Notes: a model not told the origin generated them from the sequence alone. DNA of 64,000 nt from Alphaproteobacteria bacterium (GCA_026982705.1 JALSGP010000046.1:55545-119544); one strand, 5' to 3'; counted from the first letter of the stretch, positions 45,959 through 55,062 are shown. Numbers and translations: made by a program.

Positions 45959-45987
45959 CGTGATCCTCCTGTCGCGTCCGCTGTGGC

Positions 45988-46002
45988 TTAGCGAAGCCTT
46001 AA
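45988..46002. promoter_or_regulatory. CtrA-like binding site between ctrA and fliI
   Basis: TTAG-N7-TTAA, followed by CC, differs from the CtrA consensus TTAA-N7-TTAA at one base. It lies 30-44 bases before the ctrA start codon, so it could mediate autoregulation, and 113 bases before fliI. Confidence 0.6.
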
Positions 46003-46061
46003 CCTTCGGCGGTCAGGATGCCGCGTGGGACATCCGGAGCGTGCATCGATCTGCCCTGTCT

Positions 46062-46076
46062 ACAACCACACGTTAA
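46062..46076. promoter_or_regulatory. CtrA half-site upstream of fliI
   Basis: GTTAACC at 46072-46078 contains one perfect TTAA(CC) half-site; the upstream half (ACAA at 46062-46065, seven bases away) matches only in part. It is 39 bases before the fliI start. TTAA is very rare in this sequence, which makes the clustering notable. Confidence 0.4.
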
Positions 46077-46114
46077 CCGCGGACGCAACCAGATAGTGAT
46101 GGACTTGTCGAATA

Positions 46115-47476
46115 ATGCAACCTGAAGTGGTATTCCTCCTCCGCGCCGAGGACGCCGAGGCCTTCGCCGCCGCGGCGGCGGCCCTGCCGGATCTCCGGGT
46201 CGAGGGCCGGGTGATCCACCTCGGGCCCCGGACCGTCACGGCCATCGGCCTCGCCGGCTTCGCCGGCATCGGCGATCTCTGCCGTCTGGAGGGGCCGCGA
46301 CCGCTGCTGGCCGAGGTGGTGGCGCTGGAGGGCACGCGGGTGCGGCTCGCGCCCCATGGCGAGCCCATCGGCTTCGGGAGCGGCGCGCCGGTGATCTGGC
46401 GCGGGGAGCGGGGCCGGCTGCGGCCCCACCGGGGATGGCTCGGCCGGGTGGTGGATCCCTTCGGCCGCCCCCGCGACGGCGGCCCGCCCCTCACGCCGGG
46501 ACCACGGGCCCGCGATCCCCGCGCCGGACCGCCGCCGGCCCACCGCCGTCGGCCCCTCGGACCGCGGCTGCGTACCGGCGTGCGGGTGCTGGACCTCTTC
46601 GTCCCCGTCCGCCGCGGCCAGCGCCTCGGCATCTTCGCCGGCGCGGGTGTCGGCAAGTCCTCGCTGCTCTCCATGATCGCCCGCGGCTGCGAGGCCGAGG
46701 TGGTGGTGGTGGCCCTGGTGGGCGAGCGCGGACGCGAGCTCGGCGAGTTCGTGCGCGAGACGCTGGGGCCGGAGGGGCTCGCCCGCAGCGTGGTGGTGGC
46801 CGCGACCTCCGACGAGCCGGCCCCCGTGCGCGCCCGCGCGGCCCACGCCGCCACCGCCGTCGCCGAGACCTTCCGCGACGAGGGACGGGACGTGCTGCTG
46901 CTCTTCGACAGCGTCACCCGCTTCGCCCATGCCGGTCGCGAGCTGGCCCTCGCCGCCGGCGAACTGCCCGTGGCCCGCGGCTATCCCCCCGGCGTCTTCG
47001 CCGAGCTGCCGCGGCTCCTGGAGCGGGCCGGCCCCGGCGAGGGGGAGGGCACCATCACCGCCTTCTACACGGTGCTGGTGGACGGCGGTGATTTCGACGA
47101 GCCGGTGGCGGACGCCGTCCGCGGCATCCTCGACGGCCACGTGGTGCTGGACCGCCGCATCGCCGAGCGGGGCCGCTACCCGGCGGTGGACGTGCTCCGC
47201 AGCCTCTCGCGCACCGCGCCCGGCTGCTACGCGCCGGAGGAACGGGCGCTGGTGGCCGAGGCCCGGCGGCTGCTGGCCCGCCTCGACGAGATGGCGGAAC
47301 TGGTGGAGCTGGGCGCCTACCGGCCCGGCAGCGATCCCGAGCTGGACCGGGCCCTGGCGCTGCGCCCGGCCCTGGAGCGGCTGATGGTCCAGGACGTGGG
47401 CGAGGCGCCGAGCCGCGTCGATCCCTTCGCCGAACTCGCCCGCATCCTCCGAGACGAAGGAGGCGCGGGCGCGTGA
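46115..47476 (+). CDS. fliI: Flagellar export ATPase FliI
   Basis: ATPase of the flagellar type III export apparatus. The 453-residue protein has an N-terminal beta-barrel, GWLGRVVDPFGRPRDGGPP, the Walker A loop GIFAGAGVGKSSLLSMIARG (GAGVGKS at about 176-182), VVVALVGERGRELGEFV, LLLFDSVTRFAHAGRE, and the family end GTITAFYTVLVDGGDFDEPVADAVRGILDG-type segment. FliI rather than F1-ATPase is shown by the GRELGEF and GYPPGVFAELPRLLERAG sequences. It is coupled to fliJ by a four-base overlap and likely under CtrA control from the divergent region. Confidence 0.96.
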   Translation: MQPEVVFLLRAEDAEAFAAAAAALPDLRVEGRVIHLGPRTVTAIGLAGFAGIGDLCRLEGPRPLLAEVVALEGTRVRLAPHGEPIGFGSGAPVIWRGERGRLRPHRGWLGRVVDPFGRPRDGGPPLTPGPRARDPRAGPPPAHRRRPLGPRLRTGVRVLDLFVPVRRGQRLGIFAGAGVGKSSLLSMIARGCEAEVVVVALVGERGRELGEFVRETLGPEGLARSVVVAATSDEPAPVRARAAHAATAVAETFRDEGRDVLLLFDSVTRFAHAGRELALAAGELPVARGYPPGVFAELPRLLERAGPGEGEGTITAFYTVLVDGGDFDEPVADAVRGILDGHVVLDRRIAERGRYPAVDVLRSLSRTAPGCYAPEERALVAEARRLLARLDEMAELVELGAYRPGSDPELDRALALRPALERLMVQDVGEAPSRVDPFAELARILRDEGGAGA

Positions 47477-47925
47477 GGATCCGCACCCTCGAACGGCTGG
47501 CCGAAGGGGAACGTCGCCGCCTCGGCGAGCTGCGCGCCCGGCTGCGGGAGGCGGTCCGGCATCTCGAGGCCCTCGAGCGCGCCATCGCCGAAAGCGACGG
47601 CGACCTGCGGCGGGCGCTCGCGGTCGCGGCCGCGGAACCGGTGCTGGGCGCCGTCATGGCCGGTCTCGCCGAGGCCGCCCGCCGGCGCCGCGCGCGGCTC
47701 GTCCAGGAACGCGCGACGGCGCTGCGGGCGGTGGAGGATCTGGCCGCCCGCCTGCGGGAGGCGCGCATCGCCCGCGAGCGCTGGCTGCGTCTCGCCGGGC
47801 GCCTGCGCCGGCGGGCCGCGGCGCGGCAGGAGGCCCGGCGGCGGGCGGCGCTGGAGGAGCTGCTGGCGCTGCGGGCGGTGGCGGGTCCCGGGCGACGGAC
47901 CGACTCCGGTCCGTCCCCGCCGTGA
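47473..47925 (+). CDS. fliJ: Flagellar export protein FliJ
   Basis: A 150-residue, almost wholly helical, charged coiled-coil protein (RRRLGELRARLREAVRHLEALE; LAARLREARIARERWLRLAGRL). Position right after fliI with a GTGA overlap, length and composition fit FliJ, the central stalk that joins the FliI hexamer to FlhA. Sequence conservation in this family is low, so context is the main support. Confidence 0.85.
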   Translation: MRIRTLERLAEGERRRLGELRARLREAVRHLEALERAIAESDGDLRRALAVAAAEPVLGAVMAGLAEAARRRRARLVQERATALRAVEDLAARLREARIARERWLRLAGRLRRRAAARQEARRRAALEELLALRAVAGPGRRTDSGPSPP

Positions 47926-48018
47926 GACCCGGTGCCCCCATCCCCGGCCGGCGCTTGACGGGACCGCGACGGCGGCGGCATCTGCCGCCGGGATGCCGGT
48001 GTGGGCCGGAGCGCCTCC

Positions 48019-48918
48019 GTGGAGATCTATCTGCCCATCGCCGAGATGTCGGTCGACGCCCTCGCCGTGCTGCTGCTGGGCGTCGCCGCCGGTCTCGCCT
48101 CGGGCCTCTTCGGCGTGGGCGGCGGCTTCATCATGACCCCGGGACTCATCTTCTACGGCATCCCGCCGGCGGTGGCGGTGGGCAGCCAGGCGCCCCAGAT
48201 CCTCGCCTCCTCCTTCTCCGCCGCCGTCAACCACCTCCGCCGCGGCAGTCTCGATCTCCGCATGGGACTGGTGATGGTGGCGGGCGGCCTCCTCGGCAGC
48301 GCCGCCGGCGTGCTGCTGTTCCGCTGGCTGCGCGAGCGCGGCCAGATCGACGCGGTGGTGGCGGTGGGCTACGTCCTCTTCCTCGGCGCGGTGGGCCTGC
48401 TGATGCTGAGCGAGAGCCTGCTGGCGGTGCTGCCCCGCCGCGGCCGCCGTCCCCGCCGGCGCCGCACCGTCCTCCACCGCCTGCCCTTCCGCATGCGCTT
48501 TCCCGCCTCCCACCTCTACATCAGCCCCTTCGCCCCGGCGGCGGTGGGCTTCGCCGGCGGCCTGCTCGCCGCCGTCCTCGGCATCGGCGGCGGCTTCGTG
48601 CTCGTGCCGGCCATGCTCTACCTCCTGCGCATGCCCACCGCGGTGGTGCTGGGCACCAGCCACTTCCAGATCGCCGTCGTCGCCTGCCTCACCACCTTCC
48701 TCCACGCCTACGCCAACCGCAGCGTCGATCTGGTGCTGGCGCTCCTCGGCATCCTCGGCAGCGTGGTGGGCGCCCAGTACGGAACCCGCCTCGCCTTCCG
48801 CCTGCGCGGCGAATGGGTGCGGATCCTCTTCGCCGTCCTCGTCCTGCTGGTGGCCGCCCGCCTGCTGGCGGAGCTGGTGGTGCCGCCGGACGACCCCTAC
48901 GTGCTGGTGGAGGGCTGA
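48019..48918 (+). CDS. TauE/SafE family permease
   Basis: A 299-residue inner-membrane protein with about eight helices in two repeats. Each repeat has the family motif: GLASGLFGVGGGFIMTPGLIF near the start and GLLAAVLGIGGGFVLVPAML later. VAVGSQAPQILASSFSAAVNHLRRG is also typical. The opening VEIYLPIAEMSV matches the usual start, so GTG 48019 was chosen over 48001. Members export sulfite, sulfoacetate or other organosulfonates; the substrate is not evident. Confidence 0.9.
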   Translation: MEIYLPIAEMSVDALAVLLLGVAAGLASGLFGVGGGFIMTPGLIFYGIPPAVAVGSQAPQILASSFSAAVNHLRRGSLDLRMGLVMVAGGLLGSAAGVLLFRWLRERGQIDAVVAVGYVLFLGAVGLLMLSESLLAVLPRRGRRPRRRRTVLHRLPFRMRFPASHLYISPFAPAAVGFAGGLLAAVLGIGGGFVLVPAMLYLLRMPTAVVLGTSHFQIAVVACLTTFLHAYANRSVDLVLALLGILGSVVGAQYGTRLAFRLRGEWVRILFAVLVLLVAARLLAELVVPPDDPYVLVEG

Positions 48919-49000
48919 GCCCCCCACCGCCGGCCTCCGTCTTGACGCCCGGCCGGCGTCGCTCTTTGGTCCCGGCGGAGTCACGGGGAGGACATGGCGG

Positions 49001-49888
49001 ATGGCGGAGGTGGCGTTCGTCGGTCTCGGCGTGATGGGCTATCCCATGGCCGGCCATCTCGCCCGCGCCGGCCACCGGGTCACCGTGTGGAACCGCACCC
49101 GCGCCAAGGCCGAGCGCTGGCAGCGCGAACACGGCGGCGCGGTGGCGGCGAGTCCGCGGGAGGCGGCGGCCGCCGCCGAGTTCGTCTTCACCTGCGTGGG
49201 CGACGATCCCGACCTGCGGGCGGTGGCCTTCGGCGACGACGGTCTCCTCGCCGGCCTGCGGGCGGGGGCCGTGTGGGGCGACCACACCACCGCCTCCGCC
49301 GACATCGCCCGCGAGCTCCACGCCGCCTGCCGCGCCCGCGGCGCCGGCTTCGTGGACGCCCCCGTCTCCGGCGGTCAGGCCGGCGCCGAGAAGGGGATCC
49401 TCACCGTCATGTGCGGGGGCGAGGAGCGCGACTTCGCCCGCATCGAGCCGGTGATGCGCGCCTACGGCCGCAGCGTCACCCTCATGGGCGGCCCCGGTGC
49501 CGGCCAGCTCACCAAGATGGTCAACCAGATCGCCATCGCCGGCCTGTTGCAGGGTCTGGCCGAGGCGGTGGTCTTCGCCCAGCGGGCCGGCCTCGACACC
49601 GACCGGGTCTACGAGGTGATCTCCAAGGGCGCCGCCCAGAGCTGGCAGATGGACAATCGCTGGCATACAATGGTACTAGGCGAGTTCGACTTCGGCTTCG
49701 CCGTCGACTGGATGCGCAAGGACCTGCGCATCGCCCTCGAGGAGGCCCGCCGCAACGGCACGCCGCTGCCGGTGACGGCGCTGGTGGACCAGTTCTATCG
49801 GCTGGTGCAGCAGCTGGGCGGCCGCCGCTGGGACACCTCGAGCCTGGTGCAGGTGCTGCGCGTCGGTGGCGGGACCGCCGGCGGCTGA
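49001..49888 (+). CDS. Beta-hydroxyacid dehydrogenase family protein (3-hydroxyisobutyrate / tartronate semialdehyde type)
   Basis: A 295-residue NAD(P)-dependent dehydrogenase. [20 protein letters not shown] (about 6-25) is the cofactor loop with NRTRAK after the second strand, favouring [18 protein letters not shown] and the catalytic Lys in [11 protein letters not shown] are present. [20 protein letters not shown] is also family-typical. Substrate might be 3-hydroxyisobutyrate, tartronate semialdehyde or succinic semialdehyde. GGGGAGG lies before the start. The next gene is hspQ, and nothing nearby fixes the pathway. Confidence 0.87.
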   Translation: MAEVAFVGLGVMGYPMAGHLARAGHRVTVWNRTRAKAERWQREHGGAVAASPREAAAAAEFVFTCVGDDPDLRAVAFGDDGLLAGLRAGAVWGDHTTASADIARELHAACRARGAGFVDAPVSGGQAGAEKGILTVMCGGEERDFARIEPVMRAYGRSVTLMGGPGAGQLTKMVNQIAIAGLLQGLAEAVVFAQRAGLDTDRVYEVISKGAAQSWQMDNRWHTMVLGEFDFGFAVDWMRKDLRIALEEARRNGTPLPVTALVDQFYRLVQQLGGRRWDTSSLVQVLRVGGGTAGG

Positions 49889-49957
49889 CCCGCCGCCCGC
49901 CCGTCCCCATATCCGTGAGCGATGGTCCATCGGAGCCGCTTCCGGGGTCGCGAGGAG

Positions 49958-50287
49958 ATGCGCGTGCGCAGGGCCCGCTTCGCCATCGGCCAGGTGGTGC
50001 GCCACCGCTTCTTTCCCTTCCGGGGCGTCGTCTTCGACGTCGACCCCGAGTTCGCCAACACCGAGGAATGGTACCGTTCCATCCCCGAGGAAATCCGTCC
50101 GCGCAAGGACCAGCCCTTCTACCACCTGCTGGCCGAGAACGGCGAGACCTACTACATCGCCTACGTGTCGGAGCAGAACCTGGTGCCGGACACCTCGGGC
50201 GAGCCCGTCGACCATCCGCGCATCGGCGAGTTCTTCCGCGAATGGCGCGACGGGCGCTACGTGCCGAGGAGCCGCGAGCACCACTGA
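49958..50287 (+). CDS. hspQ: Heat shock protein HspQ
   Basis: A 109-residue protein with the HspQ/YccV hemimethylated-DNA-binding fold: [23 protein letters not shown], then [25 protein letters not shown] and [22 protein letters not shown]. HspQ binds Lon and enhances degradation of some substrates. The start is either ATG 49958 (preferred, matching the family) or ATG 49922, which would add 12 residues. Confidence 0.93.
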   Translation: MRVRRARFAIGQVVRHRFFPFRGVVFDVDPEFANTEEWYRSIPEEIRPRKDQPFYHLLAENGETYYIAYVSEQNLVPDTSGEPVDHPRIGEFFREWRDGRYVPRSREHH

Positions 50288-50312
50288 ACGGGCCCTAGCC
50301 GGGGAGGTGGCC

Positions 50313-50972
<660 letters not shown>

Positions 50973-50976
50973 GGCC

Positions 50977-51423
50977 ATGCGTGCCCTCCTGTCGGGACTC
51001 CTCCTCGTCCTCCTCGCCCTCCCGCCCGCCCGCGCGGCGAGCGACCTGGATCGGCTGCTGGGCGATCTCCTGCGCCCGGCCACCCCGCAGGGCGAGGTGC
51101 GGGTGCGCGCCCGCATCGAGCGGACGGCGGAGGGCGGACGGCTGGTGGTGGAGCTCGTCCCGGAGGGCGACGCCAAGCTGGTGGCCGATCCGGGACTGGA
51201 GCTGGCCGGCCTCGACAGCCCCGGCATCCGCTGGCGGACGCCCAGGGCCAAGCGGGTGATCCCGGGCGAACCCTATTTCGACGGCGGGGTCACCGTCGTC
51301 CTTCCCTTCACCGGCGAAGGCCCGGGGCCGGTGCGGGCCCGGCTCGACTACGCCTGGTGCCTCCTCGCCTTCCAGTGCCTGTTCGGGGAAAGGGAGCTGG
51401 AGCTTCCACTCCCCGGGCGTTGA
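50977..51423 (+). CDS. Secreted protein resembling the N-terminal domain of DsbD
   Basis: A 148-residue protein with a clear signal peptide (MRALLSGLLLVLLALPPARA). The mature part is beta-rich (EVRVRARIERTAEGGRLVVELVPEGDAKL, VTVVLPF) and has two Cys six apart in YAWCLLAFQCLFGERELELPL. A single immunoglobulin-like domain with a late Cys pair recalls the alpha domain of DsbD, but the match is by pattern only. It starts four bases after the transaldolase stop, and its last 76 bases overlap the convergent MarR gene. Confidence 0.5.
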   Translation: MRALLSGLLLVLLALPPARAASDLDRLLGDLLRPATPQGEVRVRARIERTAEGGRLVVELVPEGDAKLVADPGLELAGLDSPGIRWRTPRAKRVIPGEPYFDGGVTVVLPFTGEGPGPVRARLDYAWCLLAFQCLFGERELELPLPGR

Positions 51424-51866
51424 GGGACTCCCTGTCCCTCCCCGTCGGCCAGGCGGTGGATCACGTGGCGCAGCGCCCGCTTGAGCGCCGCCACCTCCGT
51501 CGCGTCCAGTCCCTCCAGCACCTCCGCCTCGTGACGGCGGGCGGCGGCGATCAGCGGCGCCACCTCGCGTTCGCCCGCCCCGGTGATGCGCACGTGCACC
51601 TTGCGGCGGTCGCCCGTCACCGGCGTGCGCCGGACCAGTCCCCGCGCCTCCAGCCGGATCACGAGCTTGGTCACCGTCGGCTGCTTCATGAGCACCCGCG
51701 CCGCCAGCTCCCCCACCGTCAGGGGACGGCCGCCGGCGAGGGTGGCGAGCACCCGCCATTCCCCCACCGGCACGCCGCGGGCGGCGAGCTGGGCGTGGAA
51801 GCCGCGGGAGACCAGATGGCTCGCCCGTGCCAGCAGATAGGCGAGATAGTCGTCGACGAAGCCCAT
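51348..51866 (-). CDS. MarR family transcriptional regulator
   Basis: A 172-residue winged-helix repressor. The core GEWRVLATLAGGRPLTVGELAARVLMKQPTVTKLVIRLEARGLV followed by RTPVTGDRRKVHVRITGAG is the MarR DNA-binding domain. The last 35 residues (GEGQGVPQRPG...) lie in the overlap with the secreted-protein gene and look like an extension. It is divergent from a NicX-like gene across a 104-bp AT-rich region, the layout of nicR with nicotinate genes, so it probably controls that operon. Confidence 0.85.
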   Translation of the reverse strand: MGFVDDYLAYLLARASHLVSRGFHAQLAARGVPVGEWRVLATLAGGRPLTVGELAARVLMKQPTVTKLVIRLEARGLVRRTPVTGDRRKVHVRITGAGEREVAPLIAAARRHEAEVLEGLDATEVAALKRALRHVIHRLADGEGQGVPQRPGSGSSSSLSPNRHWKARRHQA

Positions 51867-51901
51867 GGGTCCGTCCCGGGAGCGCCGCGGCGAGGATGGC
51901 C

Positions 51902-51941
51902 GAAATTCATTCTTTTTCATAGAACCCGATCGTGCTAGGGT
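51902..51941. promoter_or_regulatory. AT-rich divergent promoter/operator region of marR and the nicX-like gene
   Basis: This 40-base patch (AAATTCATTCTTTTTCATAGAA and what follows) is the most AT-rich sequence in the area. On the plus strand TTTTTC and TAGGGT are 17 bases apart, a weak promoter pair; on the minus strand TATGAA is a possible -10. A MarR operator is likely here but no clean palindrome is visible. Confidence 0.4.
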
Positions 51942-51970
51942 CACCCCGGAGGTCGCCGGGGAGCGGGAGG

Positions 51971-53017
51971 ATGCTCGCCGATCGCATCGAGGCCAAGTGG
52001 ATCGACGCCTTCGTGCGGGTCTTCGAGCTGTGTCGGGTGGAGCCGGGGGAGGCTGTGGCGATCCTCTCGGAGACCCAGTCACGGGCCCTCAATGTCCATC
52101 TGGCCGAGCTGGCGCTGCTGCGCCTCGGCGCCCGCCCCTTCCATCTGGTGGTGCCGACGCCGAGGCAGCCGGTGCCCGTTCCCGTCCGCTCCACCGGCGC
52201 CTCCTGGGCCCTCCAGCGCCATCCGGCGGTGCTGGCCGGTCTGCGCGCCTCCAGTTTCGTGGTGGATCTCACGGTGGAGGGCCTCCTGCACAGTCCCGAG
52301 CTCGCGGAGATCCTCGATGCGGGCGCCCGCGTGCTGACGATCTCCAACGAGCATCCCGAGGCGCTGGAACGCCTCGTCCCGGATCCGGCGCTGGAGCCGA
52401 AGGTGCGGGCGGCGGTCCGTCGCTGTCGGGAGGCCGCGCGCATGACGGTGACCTCCCGTGCCGGCACCGATCTCGTGGTGGACATGCGCGGGGCGGTGAC
52501 CGTCGGCGTGTGGGGCTGGTGCGACCGGCCGCGCACCGTCGCCCACTGGCCCGGCGGGGTGGTGGTGAGCTTCCCCGCCGCCGGCACCGTCGACGGCGTG
52601 CTGGTGCTGGATCGCGGCGACATCAACCTCACCTTCAAGCGCTATCTCGAATCGCCGGTGCGCCTCGTGCTGGAGAAGGACTATGTGGTGGCCGTGGAGG
52701 GCGAGGGCACCGACGCCGAGCTCATGCGCCGCTATTTCGCCGCCTGGGGCGAGCGCGAGGCCTATGCCGTCTCCCACGTGGGCTTCGGCATGAATCCCCG
52801 GGCCCGCTACGAGGCCCTCACCATGTACGACCGCCGCGACACCAACGGCACCGAGCTGCGCGCCTTCGCCGGCAACTTCCTCTTCTCCACCGGCGCCAAC
52901 GAGTTCGCCGGCCGCTACACCCTCGGCCACTTCGACCTGCCCGTGCGCGGCTGCACCATCCGCCTCGACGACGAGCCGGTGGTGGTGGAGGGCGAGCTGG
53001 TGGACGGGCTGCGCTGA
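51971..53017 (+). CDS. NicX-like metal-dependent dioxygenase / M29-type metalloenzyme
   Basis: A 348-residue protein with the fold of 2,5-dihydroxypyridine 5,6-dioxygenase (NicX), related to M29 aminopeptidases. The iron ligands of NicX (His265, His318, Asp320) have equals at almost the same positions: His269 in AVSHVGFGMNP, and His320 and Asp322 in TLGHFDLP. LRAFAGNFLFSTGANEFAG and CTIRLDDEPVV also fit. ATG 51971 follows GGGAGG. The next gene overlaps by one base and is an alpha/beta hydrolase like NicD, and a MarR gene is divergent, as in nicotinate degradation. The other Nic enzymes are absent, so the actual substrate may differ. Confidence 0.72.
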   Translation: MLADRIEAKWIDAFVRVFELCRVEPGEAVAILSETQSRALNVHLAELALLRLGARPFHLVVPTPRQPVPVPVRSTGASWALQRHPAVLAGLRASSFVVDLTVEGLLHSPELAEILDAGARVLTISNEHPEALERLVPDPALEPKVRAAVRRCREAARMTVTSRAGTDLVVDMRGAVTVGVWGWCDRPRTVAHWPGGVVVSFPAAGTVDGVLVLDRGDINLTFKRYLESPVRLVLEKDYVVAVEGEGTDAELMRRYFAAWGEREAYAVSHVGFGMNPRARYEALTMYDRRDTNGTELRAFAGNFLFSTGANEFAGRYTLGHFDLPVRGCTIRLDDEPVVVEGELVDGLR

Positions 53018-53760
53018 TGCGCCCGCCGCTGCTCTTCCTCCACGGCATCGGCGCCGACGCCGACATCTGGCGGGAGGAATGCGCGGCCCTCGCGCCCGCC
53101 CTCGCCCTGCCGCTGCCGGGCTACGGCGACGCCCCGCGGCTCGCGGAGCCCTCCGTCGCCGCCTACGCCCGGGCCGTGCGGGACCGCCTCGCCGCCGCCG
53201 GCCCGGACCGTGTCGTGGCGGTAGGTCATTCCCTGGGCGGCATGGTGGCGCTGGAACTCGCCCTGCTCGCCCCCGAACGGGTGGCGGCGCTGGTGCTGGT
53301 GGCGGCCCCCGCCGCCTTCGGCTCCCGCGACGGCCGCTTCCAGCGCCGCTTTCTCGAGGAACGCCTGGCGCCGCTGGCCGCCGGCCGCACCCTCGCCGAG
53401 CTGGCCCCCGAAGCGGTGCCGGCGCTGTGCGGTCCCGCCCCCGATCCGGAGGGCGTGCGGCGGGCGGTGGCGGCCATGGCACGGGTGCCCGAGGCCGCCT
53501 ATCGCGACGCCCTCGCCGCCCTCGCCGGCTTCGACCGCCGCGACGCCCTCCCCCGTCTGACGCAGCCGGTGCTGGTGGTGGCGGGTCCCCACGACCGCCG
53601 GGTGCCCCCGCGCACCCTGCGCCGGCTGGCGGCGGCGCTGCCGCGGGCGACCCTCGCGGTGGTGGAGGGTGCCGGTCATCTCGTCCCCTTCGAGCGGCCC
53701 CGGGCCTTCCGCGCCGTGCTGCGCCGCTTTCTCGCCGAGACCTTCGACGGATCCACCTGA
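53017..53760 (+). CDS. Alpha/beta hydrolase (NicD-like candidate)
   Basis: A 247-residue alpha/beta hydrolase. LLFLHGIGADADIW carries the oxyanion region, the nucleophile is Ser in VAVGHSLGGMVALELAL (about residue 71), the acid Asp is in VVAGPHDRRVPP, and His is in VEGAGHLVPFERP. Translationally coupled to the NicX-like gene (TGATG). In Pseudomonas the enzyme in this position, NicD, deformylates N-formylmaleamate, the product of NicX. A general esterase role is the alternative. Confidence 0.8.
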   Translation: MRPPLLFLHGIGADADIWREECAALAPALALPLPGYGDAPRLAEPSVAAYARAVRDRLAAAGPDRVVAVGHSLGGMVALELALLAPERVAALVLVAAPAAFGSRDGRFQRRFLEERLAPLAAGRTLAELAPEAVPALCGPAPDPEGVRRAVAAMARVPEAAYRDALAALAGFDRRDALPRLTQPVLVVAGPHDRRVPPRTLRRLAAALPRATLAVVEGAGHLVPFERPRAFRAVLRRFLAETFDGST

Positions 53761-53775
53761 GGGGAGGTCGTCGTG

Positions 53776-55020
53776 ATGCCGGACCGGCCCATGTTCGATC
53801 CCGGGCTCTGGGGGCTCACGCCCAGGGAGGCGGAGCTCGCCGCCCTCTGCCGCCGTCTCGGTCGCGAGCGCTTCGCCCCGCGGGCGGCCCGCTACGACCG
53901 CGAGGCGCGCTTTCCCACCGAGAACTACCGCGACCTGCGCGCGGCGGGGCTGCTCGCCATCTGCGTCCCCGAACGCTACGGCGGTCTCGGTGCCGACTAT
54001 CGCGCCTACATGATCGCCGCCGCCGAGATCGGGCGCTACTGCGGCGCCACCGCCCTCACCTTCAACATGCACGTCTGTTCCTGTCTCTGGACCGGCGATC
54101 TCGCCGACGATCTCGACATGACCCCGGAGGAGCGGGAGGGCCACGAGCGGCGGCGGCGGATTCACTACCGTCGCATCGTCGAGGAGGGGAAGATCTACGC
54201 CCAGCCCTTCTCCGAGGGTGGCCCGGCGGCGGCCGGCCTCAGGCCCTTCGAGACCACCGCCCGGCGCGTGGACGGCGGCTGGATCCTCAACGGCCGCAAG
54301 ATCTTCGCCTCCCTCGCCGGCAATGCCGACTACTACGGGGTCCTCTGCACCGAGGTGCGCGGCGACGGCACCCCCAGCCGCCGCGACACCCTCTATCTGG
54401 CGGTGGCCGCCGACGCGCCCGGGGTGCGGGTCGAGGGGGAATGGGACCCGCTGGGCATGCGCGCCACCGTCTCCCGTGACCTCCACTTCACGGACGTCTT
54501 CGTGCCGGAGGAAGAAGCGCTGATGCCGCCCGGCGTCTACCACCGGGCGGTCCTGTCCTGGCCCCACATGTTCCTGACCCTCACCCCCACCTATCTGGGC
54601 CTCGCCCAGGTCGCCTACGACTTCACCGTCGCCTATCTGCGCGGCGAGGCGGAGGGGATGCCGCCGGTCCGCCGGCGCATGTACCCCACCAAGCAGCTCG
54701 CCGTGGCCCAGATGCACGTCATGCTGGAACAGGCCAAGGCCCTCTGGTTCCGCGCCGTCTCCGAGGCCCGCCGCGACCCGCCCAAGGAGGCGGTGATGCG
54801 CGCCTGGGCGGCCCAGTACACCGTCATGGAGACCGCCAACGAACTGGCCCGGCTCGCCATCCGCACCTGCGGCGGTCAGGCCATGCTGGAGAAGTTCCCC
54901 CTCGCCCGCATCTACCGCGACTCCCGCTGCGGCTCGCTGATGCTGCCCTGGACGGCGGAGATCTGCCTGGACCGGCTCGGCCGCGCCGCCCTCTACGAGG
55001 AGGGCGAGACGGACGACTGA
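53776..55020 (+). CDS. Acyl-CoA dehydrogenase family protein
   Basis: A 414-residue flavoprotein of the acyl-CoA dehydrogenase fold. LLAICVPERYGGLGADYRAYMIAAAEIGR, FSEGGPAAAG, WILNGRKIFASLAGNADYY and WDPLGMRATVSRDLHFTDVFVPEE are typical. At the C-terminus RTCGGQAMLEKFPLARIYRDSRCGSLM is normal, but the usual catalytic YEGTxxI is replaced by MLPWTAEICLDRL, so the standard Glu base is missing from its normal place. It may be a desaturase with a shifted base, or a monooxygenase-like member. It lies 15 bases after the hydrolase, in the same operon. Confidence 0.8.
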   Translation: MPDRPMFDPGLWGLTPREAELAALCRRLGRERFAPRAARYDREARFPTENYRDLRAAGLLAICVPERYGGLGADYRAYMIAAAEIGRYCGATALTFNMHVCSCLWTGDLADDLDMTPEEREGHERRRRIHYRRIVEEGKIYAQPFSEGGPAAAGLRPFETTARRVDGGWILNGRKIFASLAGNADYYGVLCTEVRGDGTPSRRDTLYLAVAADAPGVRVEGEWDPLGMRATVSRDLHFTDVFVPEEEALMPPGVYHRAVLSWPHMFLTLTPTYLGLAQVAYDFTVAYLRGEAEGMPPVRRRMYPTKQLAVAQMHVMLEQAKALWFRAVSEARRDPPKEAVMRAWAAQYTVMETANELARLAIRTCGGQAMLEKFPLARIYRDSRCGSLMLPWTAEICLDRLGRAALYEEGETDD

Positions 55021-55062
55021 ACCGGCGGCGGGCCGGTTGACGGGACCCACCCGCCCGGCAGG

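Noticed and set aside
55021..55062. Cobalamin riboswitch before cobS
   Set aside because: Only 42 bases separate it from the previous gene, far too short, and no B12-box is visible. The same holds before cobU, which overlaps its neighbour.
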